Shown piece by piece: positions 45,248 through 54,075 of a stretch of 64,000 nucleotides of DNA. The stretch covers positions 51,699 through 115,698 of the forward strand of contig JBGTMS010000103.1 of NCBI GenBank assembly GCA_041743425.1, in the 5' to 3' direction. Position 1 is the first letter of the stretch. Every line of letters begins with the position of its first letter. The notes below the pieces were generated by a model that searched no databases, was not told where the DNA came from, and worked only from the letters and a program-made list of their open reading frames with translations. Source of the stretch: JTS-RE37 sp041743425 (GTDB lineage Bacteria; Bacteroidota; Bacteroidia; Flavobacteriales; Flavobacteriaceae). The position numbers and the translations under genes were made by a program.

Positions 45248-46594
45248 TCAGGCTGGTAACTCCCAACCGTTATGATAGGAGGCTTCCAGAAATTTGTTTG
45301 CCTGCCCGTCAGTGAATTTACCCGCCTGGGCATCCCAGTACAAACGGTTCCCGGCTTTGTAAGCTACATTGCCCATATGTGATACCAGAGCCGCATCAAA
45401 TCCAATTTTTATCGGCGCATGCAGGCCTTTGGAATCCCGGCTTTTCACCGCATCTATGAAATTCCGGGTGTGTAGGTCCAGGCCGTTCCCCTGGTTTTGC
45501 TGTAGTGGTAAAGGATCCATTTTCGGGATTCCCTGCTTTCCCCAGCCCTGAAATTCATTTTCAGGGATTACTTCCCACCCATTTCTATCCAGAACTAGTG
45601 TTCCGTTGTTTCCAATAAAAGCGACCCCATGATTTCGACCATAGTTGCCACCATCTATGCCGGTAGCATGTTCCCAGAGAATGGAAAATCCATCAAATTC
45701 AAAGACCGTCTGAAGGGTATCAGGTGTTTCGGAGGCATCATCCGGATAGGCGAACTTCCCGCCAAGTGCCATCACCGATTTCGGAGTGGAGGCTTTCATA
45801 CCATAAAGGGCATAGTCGATCATATGGACTCCCCAATCCGTCATCAGGCCTCCGGCATAATCCCAGAACCACCGAAAATTAAAATGAAAGCGGTTAGAAT
45901 TGAATGGCCTCTGGGGAGCCGGACCCAACCACATTTTGTAATCTACCCCCTCAGGCGCGGTACTGTCAGCTTGCACGTCAACCGGTTTCATCCATCCCTG
46001 GTATGCCCATGCCTTGGCCAGCCGGATAGGCCCCAGTTTCCCGGAATGCACAAAATTAATTGCATCCACAAAATGTGGTTGGCTTCGCTGCCATTGGCCA
46101 ATTTGAACCATTCGGTCGCTGTTCCCAACAGTGTTAAGCATGACACGGCATTCCTGGATGGAATTGGCGATTGGCTTTTCACAATAAACATCTTTCCCGG
46201 CCTGCATTGCATCGATTAACTGAAGGCAATGCCAGTGATCGGGGGTGCCGATTATAACAACATCGATATCCTTATTCTCAAGTAATTCTCTGTAATCTAC
46301 ATACCATTTTGGCTTTTTCAAACCCGCCTTCTCTATTTCGGCAGTCTGCCGTGCCAGCACGCGCTCGTCGACATCACACAGAGCCACCAAAGTCACTTCA
46401 CTCATTTTCAGGAAGGAGGTTAGATCTGAGAAACCCATGCCATTGCATCCGATTAACCCGACATTAATTCTATCATTCGGACTTACCCTGCGGCGCATAG
46501 ACGCAAGCAGTTCAACCGGGAACAGGAAAGTGGCACCGGAACCAAGAAGTGCCAGGGAACCGTGTTTTAAAAATTTTCTTCTGTGCGTTTTCAT
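45248..46594 (-). CDS. Gfo/Idh/MocA family oxidoreductase with Tat signal
   Basis: A 448-residue NAD(P)-dependent sugar or glycoside oxidoreductase. The N-terminus has a twin-arginine signal (RRKFLKHGSLALLGSG), so it is exported folded with cofactor. The Rossmann part is NVGLIGCNGMG; VIIGTPDHWH and DVYCEKPIA are family hallmarks with the EKP lysine. The C-terminal half is the GFO/IDH alpha-beta domain. In related bacteria such proteins act with DUF1080 enzymes in 3-keto-sugar pathways; a DUF1080 gene lies at the other end of this window, but a link is only inference. Confidence 0.9.
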   Translation of the reverse strand: MKTHRRKFLKHGSLALLGSGATFLFPVELLASMRRRVSPNDRINVGLIGCNGMGFSDLTSFLKMSEVTLVALCDVDERVLARQTAEIEKAGLKKPKWYVDYRELLENKDIDVVIIGTPDHWHCLQLIDAMQAGKDVYCEKPIANSIQECRVMLNTVGNSDRMVQIGQWQRSQPHFVDAINFVHSGKLGPIRLAKAWAYQGWMKPVDVQADSTAPEGVDYKMWLGPAPQRPFNSNRFHFNFRWFWDYAGGLMTDWGVHMIDYALYGMKASTPKSVMALGGKFAYPDDASETPDTLQTVFEFDGFSILWEHATGIDGGNYGRNHGVAFIGNNGTLVLDRNGWEVIPENEFQGWGKQGIPKMDPLPLQQNQGNGLDLHTRNFIDAVKSRDSKGLHAPIKIGFDAALVSHMGNVAYKAGNRLYWDAQAGKFTDGQANKFLEASYHNGWELPA

Positions 46595-46649
46595 TACATG
46601 AACAAGTTAGGCCCTATGAATATAAGTAATTTATCCCTAAGATCTGTTC

Positions 46650-46676
46650 AAAAAAAATACCGCCGGTGGCGGTATT
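46650..46676 (-). terminator. Intrinsic terminator of the nusB-DUF1573-yajC unit
   Basis: On the minus strand AATACCGCC (46676-46668), loop ACC, GGCGGTATT (46664-46656), ending in a T-rich tract (46657-46650). Perfect 9-base stem, 26 bases after the yajC stop codon. It separates the unit from the Gfo/Idh gene. Confidence 0.75.
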
Positions 46677-46701
46677 TTATAAGGCATAGGCAGTGATTGC
46701 G

Positions 46702-46989
46702 CTATTTTTCTTTGGAGACATTGAGTTTTCTGCTCATCTCCATGGATATGGCTGATCTGTCAAATTTTAACCTTCCTGCCATGGTTTCAATGATACATGA
46801 AAAATCAGTGTCATTGAGTTCTACAACTTTTCCATGGAGTCCGCTTTTGGTAATGATACGGTCTCCTTTCTTTAATTCATGGGCGAATTTCTTCTCATCC
46901 TTCTGCCGCTTCATTTGCGGACGGATCATGAAAAAGTAAGCTACCACAAAAATCAGTAGCATTGGTAGAAACTGGCTGATATTCTCCAT
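46702..46989 (-). CDS. yajC: Preprotein translocase subunit YajC
   Basis: A 95-residue single-pass membrane protein that joins SecDF in the Sec translocon. The transmembrane segment is at about 7-24 (FLPMLLIFVVAYFFMIRPQ), followed by the conserved MKRQKDEKKFAHELKKGDRIITKSGLHGKVVEL. Last gene of the nusB-DUF1573-yajC run, 13 bases after DUF1573. Confidence 0.95.
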   Translation of the reverse strand: MENISQFLPMLLIFVVAYFFMIRPQMKRQKDEKKFAHELKKGDRIITKSGLHGKVVELNDTDFSCIIETMAGRLKFDRSAISMEMSRKLNVSKEK

Positions 46990-47002
46990 TCTGGATGTTG
47001 GC

Positions 47003-47488
47003 TTATTGTTTTACCGGACCAAGGGCTGCGGAAGAATTACCTTCCTTGGCATTTACAAATGCCATAATGCGAAGCATTTCCGTACCTTTTTCGGTATTCG
47101 CTGTAACAGTAATGCTTTTGGTTACCTGATTTTGTCCGGACCCGTTAAATTTGACAACCATCTCACCTGAATCTCCGGGAGCGATGGGAGTATTCTTCGG
47201 ATATTCAGGAATGGTACACCCACAGCTGCTGGTGGCATTCGTGATGATCAGAGGCGCATTGCCAGTATTGGTAAATTTAAAACTGGTTTCCTGAGGCACT
47301 CCCTGCTCTATAGTTCCAAAATCGTGTTCCTGTTTTTCAAAAGTCATCACAGGAAGGTTTTTAGCGGCGACATCCCTATCTGCGGCCACCTCAACCTTAG
47401 ATGTATCGATTTTACTTGAAGCTTTTTCCTTGCAGGCGGTAAAACCTAGAAGGGAGGCGACGCATAATGCAATACCTATTTTTTTCAT
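47003..47488 (-). CDS. DUF1573 lipoprotein
   Basis: A 161-residue lipoprotein: the signal ends at LLGFTAC (lipobox, C19). The DUF1573 domain, an Ig-like fold, spans about 45-150, with TFEKQEHDFGTIEQGVPQETSFKFTNTGNAPLIITNATSSCGCT, followed by PGDSGEMVVKFN. Widespread in Bacteroidota and of unknown function. Positioned between nusB and yajC, which is a conserved flavobacterial order. Confidence 0.92.
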   Translation of the reverse strand: MKKIGIALCVASLLGFTACKEKASSKIDTSKVEVAADRDVAAKNLPVMTFEKQEHDFGTIEQGVPQETSFKFTNTGNAPLIITNATSSCGCTIPEYPKNTPIAPGDSGEMVVKFNGSGQNQVTKSITVTANTEKGTEMLRIMAFVNAKEGNSSAALGPVKQ

Positions 47489-47514
47489 TGTTACGGATTT
47501 TTTATATTTCGCAG

Positions 47515-47522
47515 CAAAATTA
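47515..47522 (-). promoter_or_regulatory. Candidate -7 element for DUF1573-yajC
   Basis: TAATTTTG on the minus strand fits TAnnTTTG, 26 bases before the DUF1573 ATG and 13 bases after the nusB stop. It could give DUF1573-yajC a promoter separate from nusB. Confidence 0.35.
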
Positions 47523-47534
47523 AGGAATATTCTT

Positions 47535-48482
47535 TTACAATAAACCTCGTCCCATTTTTTTAAGTTTACCGTCTGCCCTGTACTCCCTCACCAGCTTATC
47601 AAGGATTCCGTTGATAAAAATACTGCTTTTCGGGGTAGAATATTCCTTGGCAATTTCCAGGTATTCATTGATAGTCACCCGCTCAGGAATGGATGGAAAA
47701 TCAAGTAATTCACAAATCGCCATTTTTAATAAAATCGCGTCGATATCTGCGATCCTGTCTTTATCCCAGTTCGGAGTTTTGCCTTCAATCTCCCTGACAA
47801 GCGATTCATTTTTCAACAATGTTTTTCTTAGCAGTTCACGTGCAAAATCCATATCTTCATTGTCTTTCAGGAGCCTGGGCAGAAAAAAGGACTCGTGCTG
47901 GTCTTCTTTCAACTTCATCAATTGTTTGAGGATAAATGTATTTACCAGTGGCAGATCATCTACCCATGTAAGTTTATCGTCCTCAAAATATTCATAGATT
48001 TTTTCATTAGGAGCTACCACCTCCTTAAAAATTTCCATTATAAAATTCTTGTCCTGTTCATAAGTGCCCCCCGGGACGGCCATATAGGATTCATAATGCG
48101 CACTGGAAGTAATATCCTTGTAGACCAGTCTGACATATTCCTCATTGAGGTACCAATTTCTCAATTTTCGTTTTTCCAGCTCCCTGGTTAAATTACCATT
48201 ATTGACAATCTGCAGTAATACCTTGTTCTGAATGAATTTCTCCTGATCAGGAAAGCTGTCTGATGAAGTTGCAAGATATTTTCTTGATGAAATAATCACT
48301 TGCTTGCCGGCCATTTCGTGCACCTCCCTGAGAAGGCTGAGGATAAGAAGGTAGAGGATATAGGTATTTTCTATACTTGCTTTTAAAAATTTCTCCTGTT
48401 TTTCAAGTGTATCGTCCCGGGAATGGGTCAGGGCATAAACGCACTGCATCACTTTCATTCGGATATGCCTTCTTGTAAGCAT
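47535..48482 (-). CDS. nusB: Transcription antitermination factor NusB
   Basis: Antitermination factor for rRNA operons, pairing with NusE at boxA RNA. The NusB helical domain is in the C-terminal half (about 175-305), ending with IFINGILDKLVREYR. The 315-residue length is more than twice the proteobacterial 139, because of an N-terminal helical extension that is usual in Bacteroidota. First gene of the nusB-DUF1573-yajC run and divergent from the ABC exporter. Confidence 0.9.
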   Translation of the reverse strand: MLTRRHIRMKVMQCVYALTHSRDDTLEKQEKFLKASIENTYILYLLILSLLREVHEMAGKQVIISSRKYLATSSDSFPDQEKFIQNKVLLQIVNNGNLTRELEKRKLRNWYLNEEYVRLVYKDITSSAHYESYMAVPGGTYEQDKNFIMEIFKEVVAPNEKIYEYFEDDKLTWVDDLPLVNTFILKQLMKLKEDQHESFFLPRLLKDNEDMDFARELLRKTLLKNESLVREIEGKTPNWDKDRIADIDAILLKMAICELLDFPSIPERVTINEYLEIAKEYSTPKSSIFINGILDKLVREYRADGKLKKMGRGLL

Positions 48483-48518
48483 TTTAAAAGAACCTTAAAG
48501 TTGATAGATATTGCGTGG

Positions 48519-48526
48519 CAAAAATA
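48519..48526 (-). promoter_or_regulatory. Candidate -7 element for nusB
   Basis: TATTTTTG on the minus strand fits TAnnTTTG, 36 bases upstream of the nusB ATG. Confidence 0.35.
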
Positions 48527-48734
48527 ATACTATATTTTAGAAAGATTCGCCTTCTTCATGTCTTTCTTAGACGAAGCTCTCAAGAGCTGACATCATTTAC
48601 ACTAGAATCAAAGTGCTTCCGCCATTTAGAAGTCCGCGCGTCAGGTATGAAGGATTTGAATTCCATCCGTACTTACTCCCGGATAAGTGGAAAGAGGCTG
48701 CTCAGTTTCTCCCTTCGATTTGCAATCAATCTGC

Positions 48735-48742
48735 TATCTTTG
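48735..48742 (+). promoter_or_regulatory. Candidate -7 element for the ABC exporter
   Basis: TATCTTTG fits TAnnTTTG, 40 bases before the ATG at 48783. The triplet 18 bases upstream is TTC rather than TTG, so a weak -33 is possible. Confidence 0.42.
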
Positions 48743-48782
48743 CCTCCGGACCTTAAAATAGATCCATTATCAGATTGATTTC

Positions 48783-50537
48783 ATGAAGGAACTGAAACAC
48801 CTCAACAAATACTTTAAAAAATACTGGTCAAAACTTCTCATCGGGATTATTATTACCATTATTGCCAGGATCTTTCAGTTGATCATGCCTTCTTATGTAA
48901 AAAAATCTATCGAGGTCGTCGAGGGCTACGTGGCCAATCAAATTGACCAACCTGCCGCCCGTGACCTCCTTCTGGAATACATCGTGATCATTATCGGGGC
49001 TGCACTGTTATCAGGGTTTTTTACCTTTCTTATGCGTCAGACCATTATCAACGTTTCCAGATATATTGAATTCGATCTTAAAAATGAAATATTTGATCAT
49101 TATCAGTTCCTGAATCTCAACTTTTACAAAAAAAACCGCACAGGCGACCTGATGAACAGGATCAGTGAGGATGTGAGCCAGGTTCGTCAATATGCTGGTC
49201 CGGCCATCATGTATGGTATTCAGACATTAACCTTGTTTTTCTGCCTGATCCCGCTCATGTTTATAAAGGCCCCGACCATTGCATTCTATTCCCTGCTGCC
49301 GTTGCCTGTTCTTTCAGTGCTTATTTATATGATCAGTAAAATCATACATCGCAGAAGTACCAGGGTTCAGCAATTCCTTTCCACCCTTTCCGCATTTGCC
49401 CAGGAAACTTTCTCTGGGATCTCTGTCATAAAGGCCTATGTCCTTGAGCCCCGGATACAGATGGAGGTGCAGACGCTGGCATTGGAAGGCAAAGAGAAAA
49501 GTGTTTCGCTGGCAAAGGTTGATGCCTGGTTCTTCCCCTTGATGATCCTGCTAATCGGGATCAGCAACATTTTTGTGATCTATGTTGGAGGCAGGCAATA
49601 TATCAACGGTGAGATCGATTCGGTGGGAACCATTGCGGAATTCATTCTCTATGTAAATATGCTGACCTGGCCAGTGGCCATTGTCGGCTGGCTTACCTCG
49701 CTGGTCCAGCGGGCAGAGGCTTCGCAAAAACGAATTAACGAATTTCTGCAGGAGCAACCCGGTATTAAGAATGAAGTGACCCAAACTACACCGATACAAG
49801 GTAAGATCGAATTTAAAAATGTAAGATTTATATATGAAGATACCGATATCGTCGCCTTAAACGGGATTTCCTTTACGATTGAAGAAGGACAAACCGTGGC
49901 CTTCATTGGTAAAACGGGATCGGGAAAATCTACCATTCTGGACCTGGTTGCCCGGTTATATGATGTTACAGAGGGTGTACTGCTAATCGATGATACGCCC
50001 ATTCATCAATTAAATCTCAATAGCCTTCGATCATCCATTGGGGCTGTACCCCAGGATGCTTTCCTTTTTTCTGATACTATAAGGAATAACATAAAATTCG
50101 GAAAGGAGGATGCCACGGAGGACGAGATTCTGACAGTTGCGAAAATGGCGGTGGTACACGACAATATTACCGGCTTTGCCAACGGGTACGATACCATCCT
50201 GGGAGAAAGGGGGATTACCTTGAGTGGCGGGCAAAAACAGCGTGTTTCCATAGCCAGGGCATTATTGAAGGATCCGGAGATCTATCTTTTTGATGACTGC
50301 CTCTCTGCAGTGGATACTGAAACAGAGGAGGCCATTCTCACAAATCTCAAGAAGGCGTCAAGGAACAGAACAACGCTCATTGTAAGCCATAGGGTCTCTT
50401 CCGCAAAAAATGCGGATAAGATCATCGTTCTCTCCGATGGTGAGATCCTGCAGGAAGGAACCCATGAGGAATTAATAGCCTGTGAAGGTTATTATAAAGA
50501 GCTTTATTTCAATCAGCTATCAGAGAAAGAAAACTAG
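48783..50537 (+). CDS. ABC transporter, fused permease and ATPase (MsbA-like)
   Basis: A 584-residue type I ABC exporter half-transporter. The transmembrane part (about 15-320) has six helices; the nucleotide-binding part has Walker A GKTGSGKST, signature LSGGQKQR, Walker B IYLFDDCLSAVD and SHRVSS as the switch. It likely works as a homodimer flipping a lipid or exporting a drug. MsbA is the closest well-known relative, but substrate cannot be assigned. A PUR gene follows 79 bases later. Confidence 0.93.
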   Translation: MKELKHLNKYFKKYWSKLLIGIIITIIARIFQLIMPSYVKKSIEVVEGYVANQIDQPAARDLLLEYIVIIIGAALLSGFFTFLMRQTIINVSRYIEFDLKNEIFDHYQFLNLNFYKKNRTGDLMNRISEDVSQVRQYAGPAIMYGIQTLTLFFCLIPLMFIKAPTIAFYSLLPLPVLSVLIYMISKIIHRRSTRVQQFLSTLSAFAQETFSGISVIKAYVLEPRIQMEVQTLALEGKEKSVSLAKVDAWFFPLMILLIGISNIFVIYVGGRQYINGEIDSVGTIAEFILYVNMLTWPVAIVGWLTSLVQRAEASQKRINEFLQEQPGIKNEVTQTTPIQGKIEFKNVRFIYEDTDIVALNGISFTIEEGQTVAFIGKTGSGKSTILDLVARLYDVTEGVLLIDDTPIHQLNLNSLRSSIGAVPQDAFLFSDTIRNNIKFGKEDATEDEILTVAKMAVVHDNITGFANGYDTILGERGITLSGGQKQRVSIARALLKDPEIYLFDDCLSAVDTETEEAILTNLKKASRNRTTLIVSHRVSSAKNADKIIVLSDGEILQEGTHEELIACEGYYKELYFNQLSEKEN

Positions 50538-50616
50538 AAAAATGTTGTGTCGTTGGCTTTTTTTTCACATTTTTGACGGTACGCTGTATTATAAACACTA
50601 ACTAGAACTAGACCCA

Positions 50617-50988
50617 ATGAGTGAAAAAGAAATAATGGATCAGGAAGAGATTTTCTCAAAGGTTTTAAGAGCAGGCAGAAGGACCTATTTTTTTGATGTA
50701 AGGAGTACCAAAGCCGGCGACTATTATCTCACTATAACTGAAAGTAAGAAGTTCACTCACGATGACGGCTCCTTTCATTATAAAAAACACAAAATTTATC
50801 TGTACAAAGAAGATTTTCAGTCCTTCCGTGAGTACATGGAGGAAATGATGGATTATATCATTGATGAAAAAGGGCGTGAAGTAATTTCAGAAAGACACCA
50901 GTCCGATTTTAAGAAGGAGGAGGAGACCCTTGAAGGGGAAGTAACTTCCAGGGAAAGTTTTACGGATGTGGATTTTGACGATATATAA
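50617..50988 (+). CDS. PUR family DNA/RNA-binding protein (DUF3276)
   Basis: A 123-residue protein of the bacterial PUR-alpha-like family, binding single-stranded purine-rich nucleic acid as a dimer. The conserved PUR repeat is FSKVLRAGRRTYFFDVRSTKAGDYYLTITESKK, then KHKIYLYKEDFQSFREYMEEMMDYII. The tail is acidic and disordered. Followed by a strong terminator. Confidence 0.92.
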   Translation: MSEKEIMDQEEIFSKVLRAGRRTYFFDVRSTKAGDYYLTITESKKFTHDDGSFHYKKHKIYLYKEDFQSFREYMEEMMDYIIDEKGREVISERHQSDFKKEEETLEGEVTSRESFTDVDFDDI

Positions 50989-51012
50989 TACCAACACGTT
51001 AAAGAATAACGG

Positions 51013-51043
51013 GAACGACCTTGATAAAAAGAGGTCGTTTTTT
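51013..51043 (+). terminator. Intrinsic terminator after the PUR gene
   Basis: AACGACCT (51014-51021) pairs with AGGTCGTT (51032-51039), followed by a run of T. It begins 25 bases after the stop codon. Confidence 0.75.
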
Positions 51044-51128
51044 TATTGATCCCAACAGGAGCATCACTATGTAAATCCTCCGGAATCTGATTCCGCAGTC
51101 TTTATCTTATAAATATCTCGGCATATCC

Positions 51129-53660
51129 ATGAAAAAATCAGTCTCACTTAGTTTTCTATTCCTGGCAGCATTTCAATCGCTCATCGGTCAGGACACCATC
51201 AGTCTCGAATATTATCTTCCGGCAGATGTCAATTACGATGAGCGTATTCCAAAGCCCGTGGAGATTATCGGCCATGAGGTGGGCGAATGGCATGTCACCC
51301 ATGATAAACTGGTAACCTATATGGAGGCAATCGCCGAAGCCAGTGAACGGATTTCCATTCAGACCAGGGGAAACACTTTTGAAGGCCGCCCCATCCTGCT
51401 CCTTACTGTTACTTCCCCGGAAAACCATGGGAGGTTGGAAGAGATAAGAAAGGCCCATATTTCGATCACAGAGGCAGCTGGCGCTAACAGTGCTGTAAAT
51501 GACATGCCTGTTGTGGTCTATCAGGGATTTTCTATACACGGAAATGAACCAAGCGGGGCAAATGCGGCTTTGGCATATGCCTATTATCTCGCAGCCGCAA
51601 CTGGTCCTGAAGTGGAAGCCATGCTTGAAAATACGGTGATCCTGCTTGATCCCTCCTTTAATCCGGATGGCCTGCAACGATTTGCTTATTGGGCCAATAC
51701 GAATAAAAGTGTAGCACTTAATCCGGATGGCAATGAACGTGAGTATCATGAAGTATGGCCCGGAGGAAGGACGAATCATTACTGGTTTGATCTTAACCGC
51801 GACTGGCTCCCGGCCCAATTGCCTGAGAGCAGGGCAAGAGTTGTTACATTTCATGAATGGCTTCCCAATATCGTAACAGACCACCACGAAATGGGTACCA
51901 ACTCTACCTTTTTTTTCCAGCCCGGGGAACCGACGCGGGTCCATCCGCTGACACCAAAAATGAATCAGGAACTTACCGAAGAGATCGGGAACTACCACGC
52001 CCGGGCGCTGGACAAGATCGGCTCACTTTACTTTTCTGAAGAAAATTATGATGACTACTATTATGGCAAGGGTTCTACTTTTCCAGATGTGAACGGAGGC
52101 ATAGGAATTCTTTTTGAACAGGCAAGCTCACGCGGACACGTTCAGGAAACTGACAACGGGCTCTTGACCTTTCCATTTACCATCCGCAACCAATTCACAA
52201 CCGCCCTTTCCACTATTGAGGCGGCCGGCGAAATGAGAGAGAAGCTCTTATCCTATCAGCAGGGATTTTTCAGAGACCTCAGAGGTGAAGCTTCAAGAGA
52301 CAACACAAAGGCCTTTATCTTCGGAGACAGCAAGGATGCGGCAAAAACATGGCATCTGGCAGAAATTCTTCACAGGCAAAAAATCCGCTTTAATGAACTG
52401 GATGAAGATCTGGAGCTGCAAGGAAAGACATATAAAAAAGGACATAGTTATGTTGTTCCTTCCAATCAGAAGAACTACTTGTTGATTCAGGCGATGTTTG
52501 AGAAGAGAACCTCCTTTCGGGACAGTCTGTTCTATGACATTTCGGGTTGGACATTTCCACTGGCCTTTAATGTGGATTATTCAGAACTTCCATCCGTGCC
52601 TGACGCCGGTAGTGAAATCAGTGAATTACAATCTCCTGCCGGGTCCATTGATGAACAGAGTTCGTATGCTTACCTCTTTGAATGGCATGAATATTATACG
52701 CCAAAGGCCCTGAACAAAATTCTTAATAAGGGTATCCGCGCAAAGGTAGCCAAGGCCCCATTTACCCTTGAAGGCGTTTCTTATGACTATGGTACCATTA
52801 TGATTCCTGTCTATAATCAACAGTTAGAGCCTTCGGAATTATATAAATTCCTCAGGGAAGTAGCTTTGGAGGATTTCCTCAGAATTCATTCAGTAAGCAC
52901 AGGGTTGTCCCAGGGAATTGATTTGGGTAGCGGGGATCTTGAAACCCTGAAACCTCAAAAGGTGGCCATTCTGGTAGGCAAAGGAGTCCGTTCCAATGAC
53001 GCAGGCGAGATCTGGCATCTGTTTGATACGAGATACGCCATGAAAATAACCAAGATCGATACGGATTATTTCCTATCTGCGGAGATCGGCATGTATTCTG
53101 ATATCATTATCCCGGATTTCTATGGTGCTGTTTCCCTGGACAAAAAAACGGCCGAAAAACTGAAGGATTGGGTGAAAGCGGGCGGAACCCTGATTGGTTA
53201 TACGTCGGTGGCCAAATGGATAGACGAAAATAAGTTTGCGGATCTGAAATTCAAGACCGACACTTTGGTCGCACGGAATATTACCTACGAGCAAAAGGAA
53301 GATTATTTAGGAGCACAGGAAACGAGCGGTGCCATATTCCAGACCGAACTGGACCGGTCTCATCCTATCAATTATGGGTACAAGGGACCTTTGCTTCCGG
53401 TTTTCAGAAATTCCAATATATATCTGGAACCGGATAAGGAGAGTTATAACAATCCCATTCAATACACAAAAGCGCCATTGCTGAGCGGTTATATTTCAGA
53501 AGAGAATCAGGGACTGATTGAAAATAGTGTCCCTTTCTCGGTCCGGCATCTTGGAAAAGGTCGGGTGGTTGTTTTTACCGATAATACAAATTTTCGTGCG
53601 TTCTGGTACGGCACCAACAAACTTCTTATGAACGCGGTCTTCTTTGGCCCTATGATGTAG
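51129..53660 (+). CDS. Secreted M14 zinc carboxypeptidase with C-terminal GATase-like domain
   Basis: An 843-residue exported metallopeptidase. The signal peptide ends at SLIGQ (21). The M14 domain (about 48-370) has zinc ligands H137 and E140 in SIHGNEP, NRDW at 223-226, the third histidine in TDHHEMGT (252-253), and the catalytic E330 in GILFEQ. The large second half contains a GATase1/ThuA-like segment (about 615-720: VAILVGKGVRSNDAG, DIIIPDFYG, LKDWVKAGGTLIGY) followed by a final beta-rich part. Such proteins degrade peptides or peptidoglycan fragments outside the cell. Complete frame. Confidence 0.9.
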   Translation: MKKSVSLSFLFLAAFQSLIGQDTISLEYYLPADVNYDERIPKPVEIIGHEVGEWHVTHDKLVTYMEAIAEASERISIQTRGNTFEGRPILLLTVTSPENHGRLEEIRKAHISITEAAGANSAVNDMPVVVYQGFSIHGNEPSGANAALAYAYYLAAATGPEVEAMLENTVILLDPSFNPDGLQRFAYWANTNKSVALNPDGNEREYHEVWPGGRTNHYWFDLNRDWLPAQLPESRARVVTFHEWLPNIVTDHHEMGTNSTFFFQPGEPTRVHPLTPKMNQELTEEIGNYHARALDKIGSLYFSEENYDDYYYGKGSTFPDVNGGIGILFEQASSRGHVQETDNGLLTFPFTIRNQFTTALSTIEAAGEMREKLLSYQQGFFRDLRGEASRDNTKAFIFGDSKDAAKTWHLAEILHRQKIRFNELDEDLELQGKTYKKGHSYVVPSNQKNYLLIQAMFEKRTSFRDSLFYDISGWTFPLAFNVDYSELPSVPDAGSEISELQSPAGSIDEQSSYAYLFEWHEYYTPKALNKILNKGIRAKVAKAPFTLEGVSYDYGTIMIPVYNQQLEPSELYKFLREVALEDFLRIHSVSTGLSQGIDLGSGDLETLKPQKVAILVGKGVRSNDAGEIWHLFDTRYAMKITKIDTDYFLSAEIGMYSDIIIPDFYGAVSLDKKTAEKLKDWVKAGGTLIGYTSVAKWIDENKFADLKFKTDTLVARNITYEQKEDYLGAQETSGAIFQTELDRSHPINYGYKGPLLPVFRNSNIYLEPDKESYNNPIQYTKAPLLSGYISEENQGLIENSVPFSVRHLGKGRVVVFTDNTNFRAFWYGTNKLLMNAVFFGPMM

Positions 53661-53718
53661 GCAGGTGCTATTCCATAGTAGCATGGTATAACTTAGCGCT
53701 CCTGTCACCCGGAACCTC

Positions 53719-54075
53719 TCAGGTTTGCCCCAGACGATACTTAACTATTCGTGAGATAAGGTCGATGGGTAAGGGCTGGGTGTATGGAAATTGCACGGAT
53801 CCCTTTCCTGTCTTAAAAGCCGCAAGTTCCTTCTTAAATGCTTCACCCGCGACGGGTGTGGGGTAAAAACCAATATGGTTTTGGAAGGCAGCAAAGTGTA
53901 CGAGGTTTTTCCCATTGTATTTAAAAGTAGGAATGCCATAGCTAATGGCTTCTGTCGCATCAGGAGCTTCATTTTGAATTACCGCCCTAACCTGATCCAG
54001 TAAGGTCCTGATCTCAGGTGGAAATTCCGCAATATAAGCGTCTATGCTTTCGTGTTTTATCATGATCTTCATCAA
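53719..54075 (-). CDS. DUF1801 family protein (YdhG-like)
   Basis: A 118-residue protein of the DUF1801 family, an iron-chaperone-like fold. EISYGIPTFKYNGKNLVHFAAFQNHIGFYPTP is diagnostic (here AISYGIPTFKYNGK). It starts within the stop of the VOC gene (ATGA overlap), so both are translated from one mRNA. Function is unproven. Confidence 0.9.
   Translation of the reverse strand: MMKIMIKHESIDAYIAEFPPEIRTLLDQVRAVIQNEAPDATEAISYGIPTFKYNGKNLVHFAAFQNHIGFYPTPVAGEAFKKELAAFKTGKGSVQFPYTQPLPIDLISRIVKYRLGQT

Larger units (their letters stand above)
48483..48782. other. Divergent promoter region between nusB and the ABC exporter
   Basis: A 300-base gap. I see a candidate minus-strand -7 element close to nusB and a plus-strand one close to the ABC exporter. 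The short frame inside it (48515-48778) has no family likeness and I do not consider it a gene. No RNA gene recognised. Confidence 0.5.

Noticed and set aside
48515..48778. 87-codon frame between nusB and the ABC exporter.
   Set aside because: Basic and low in conserved patterns, overlaps the likely promoter elements of both neighbours, and has no family likeness.
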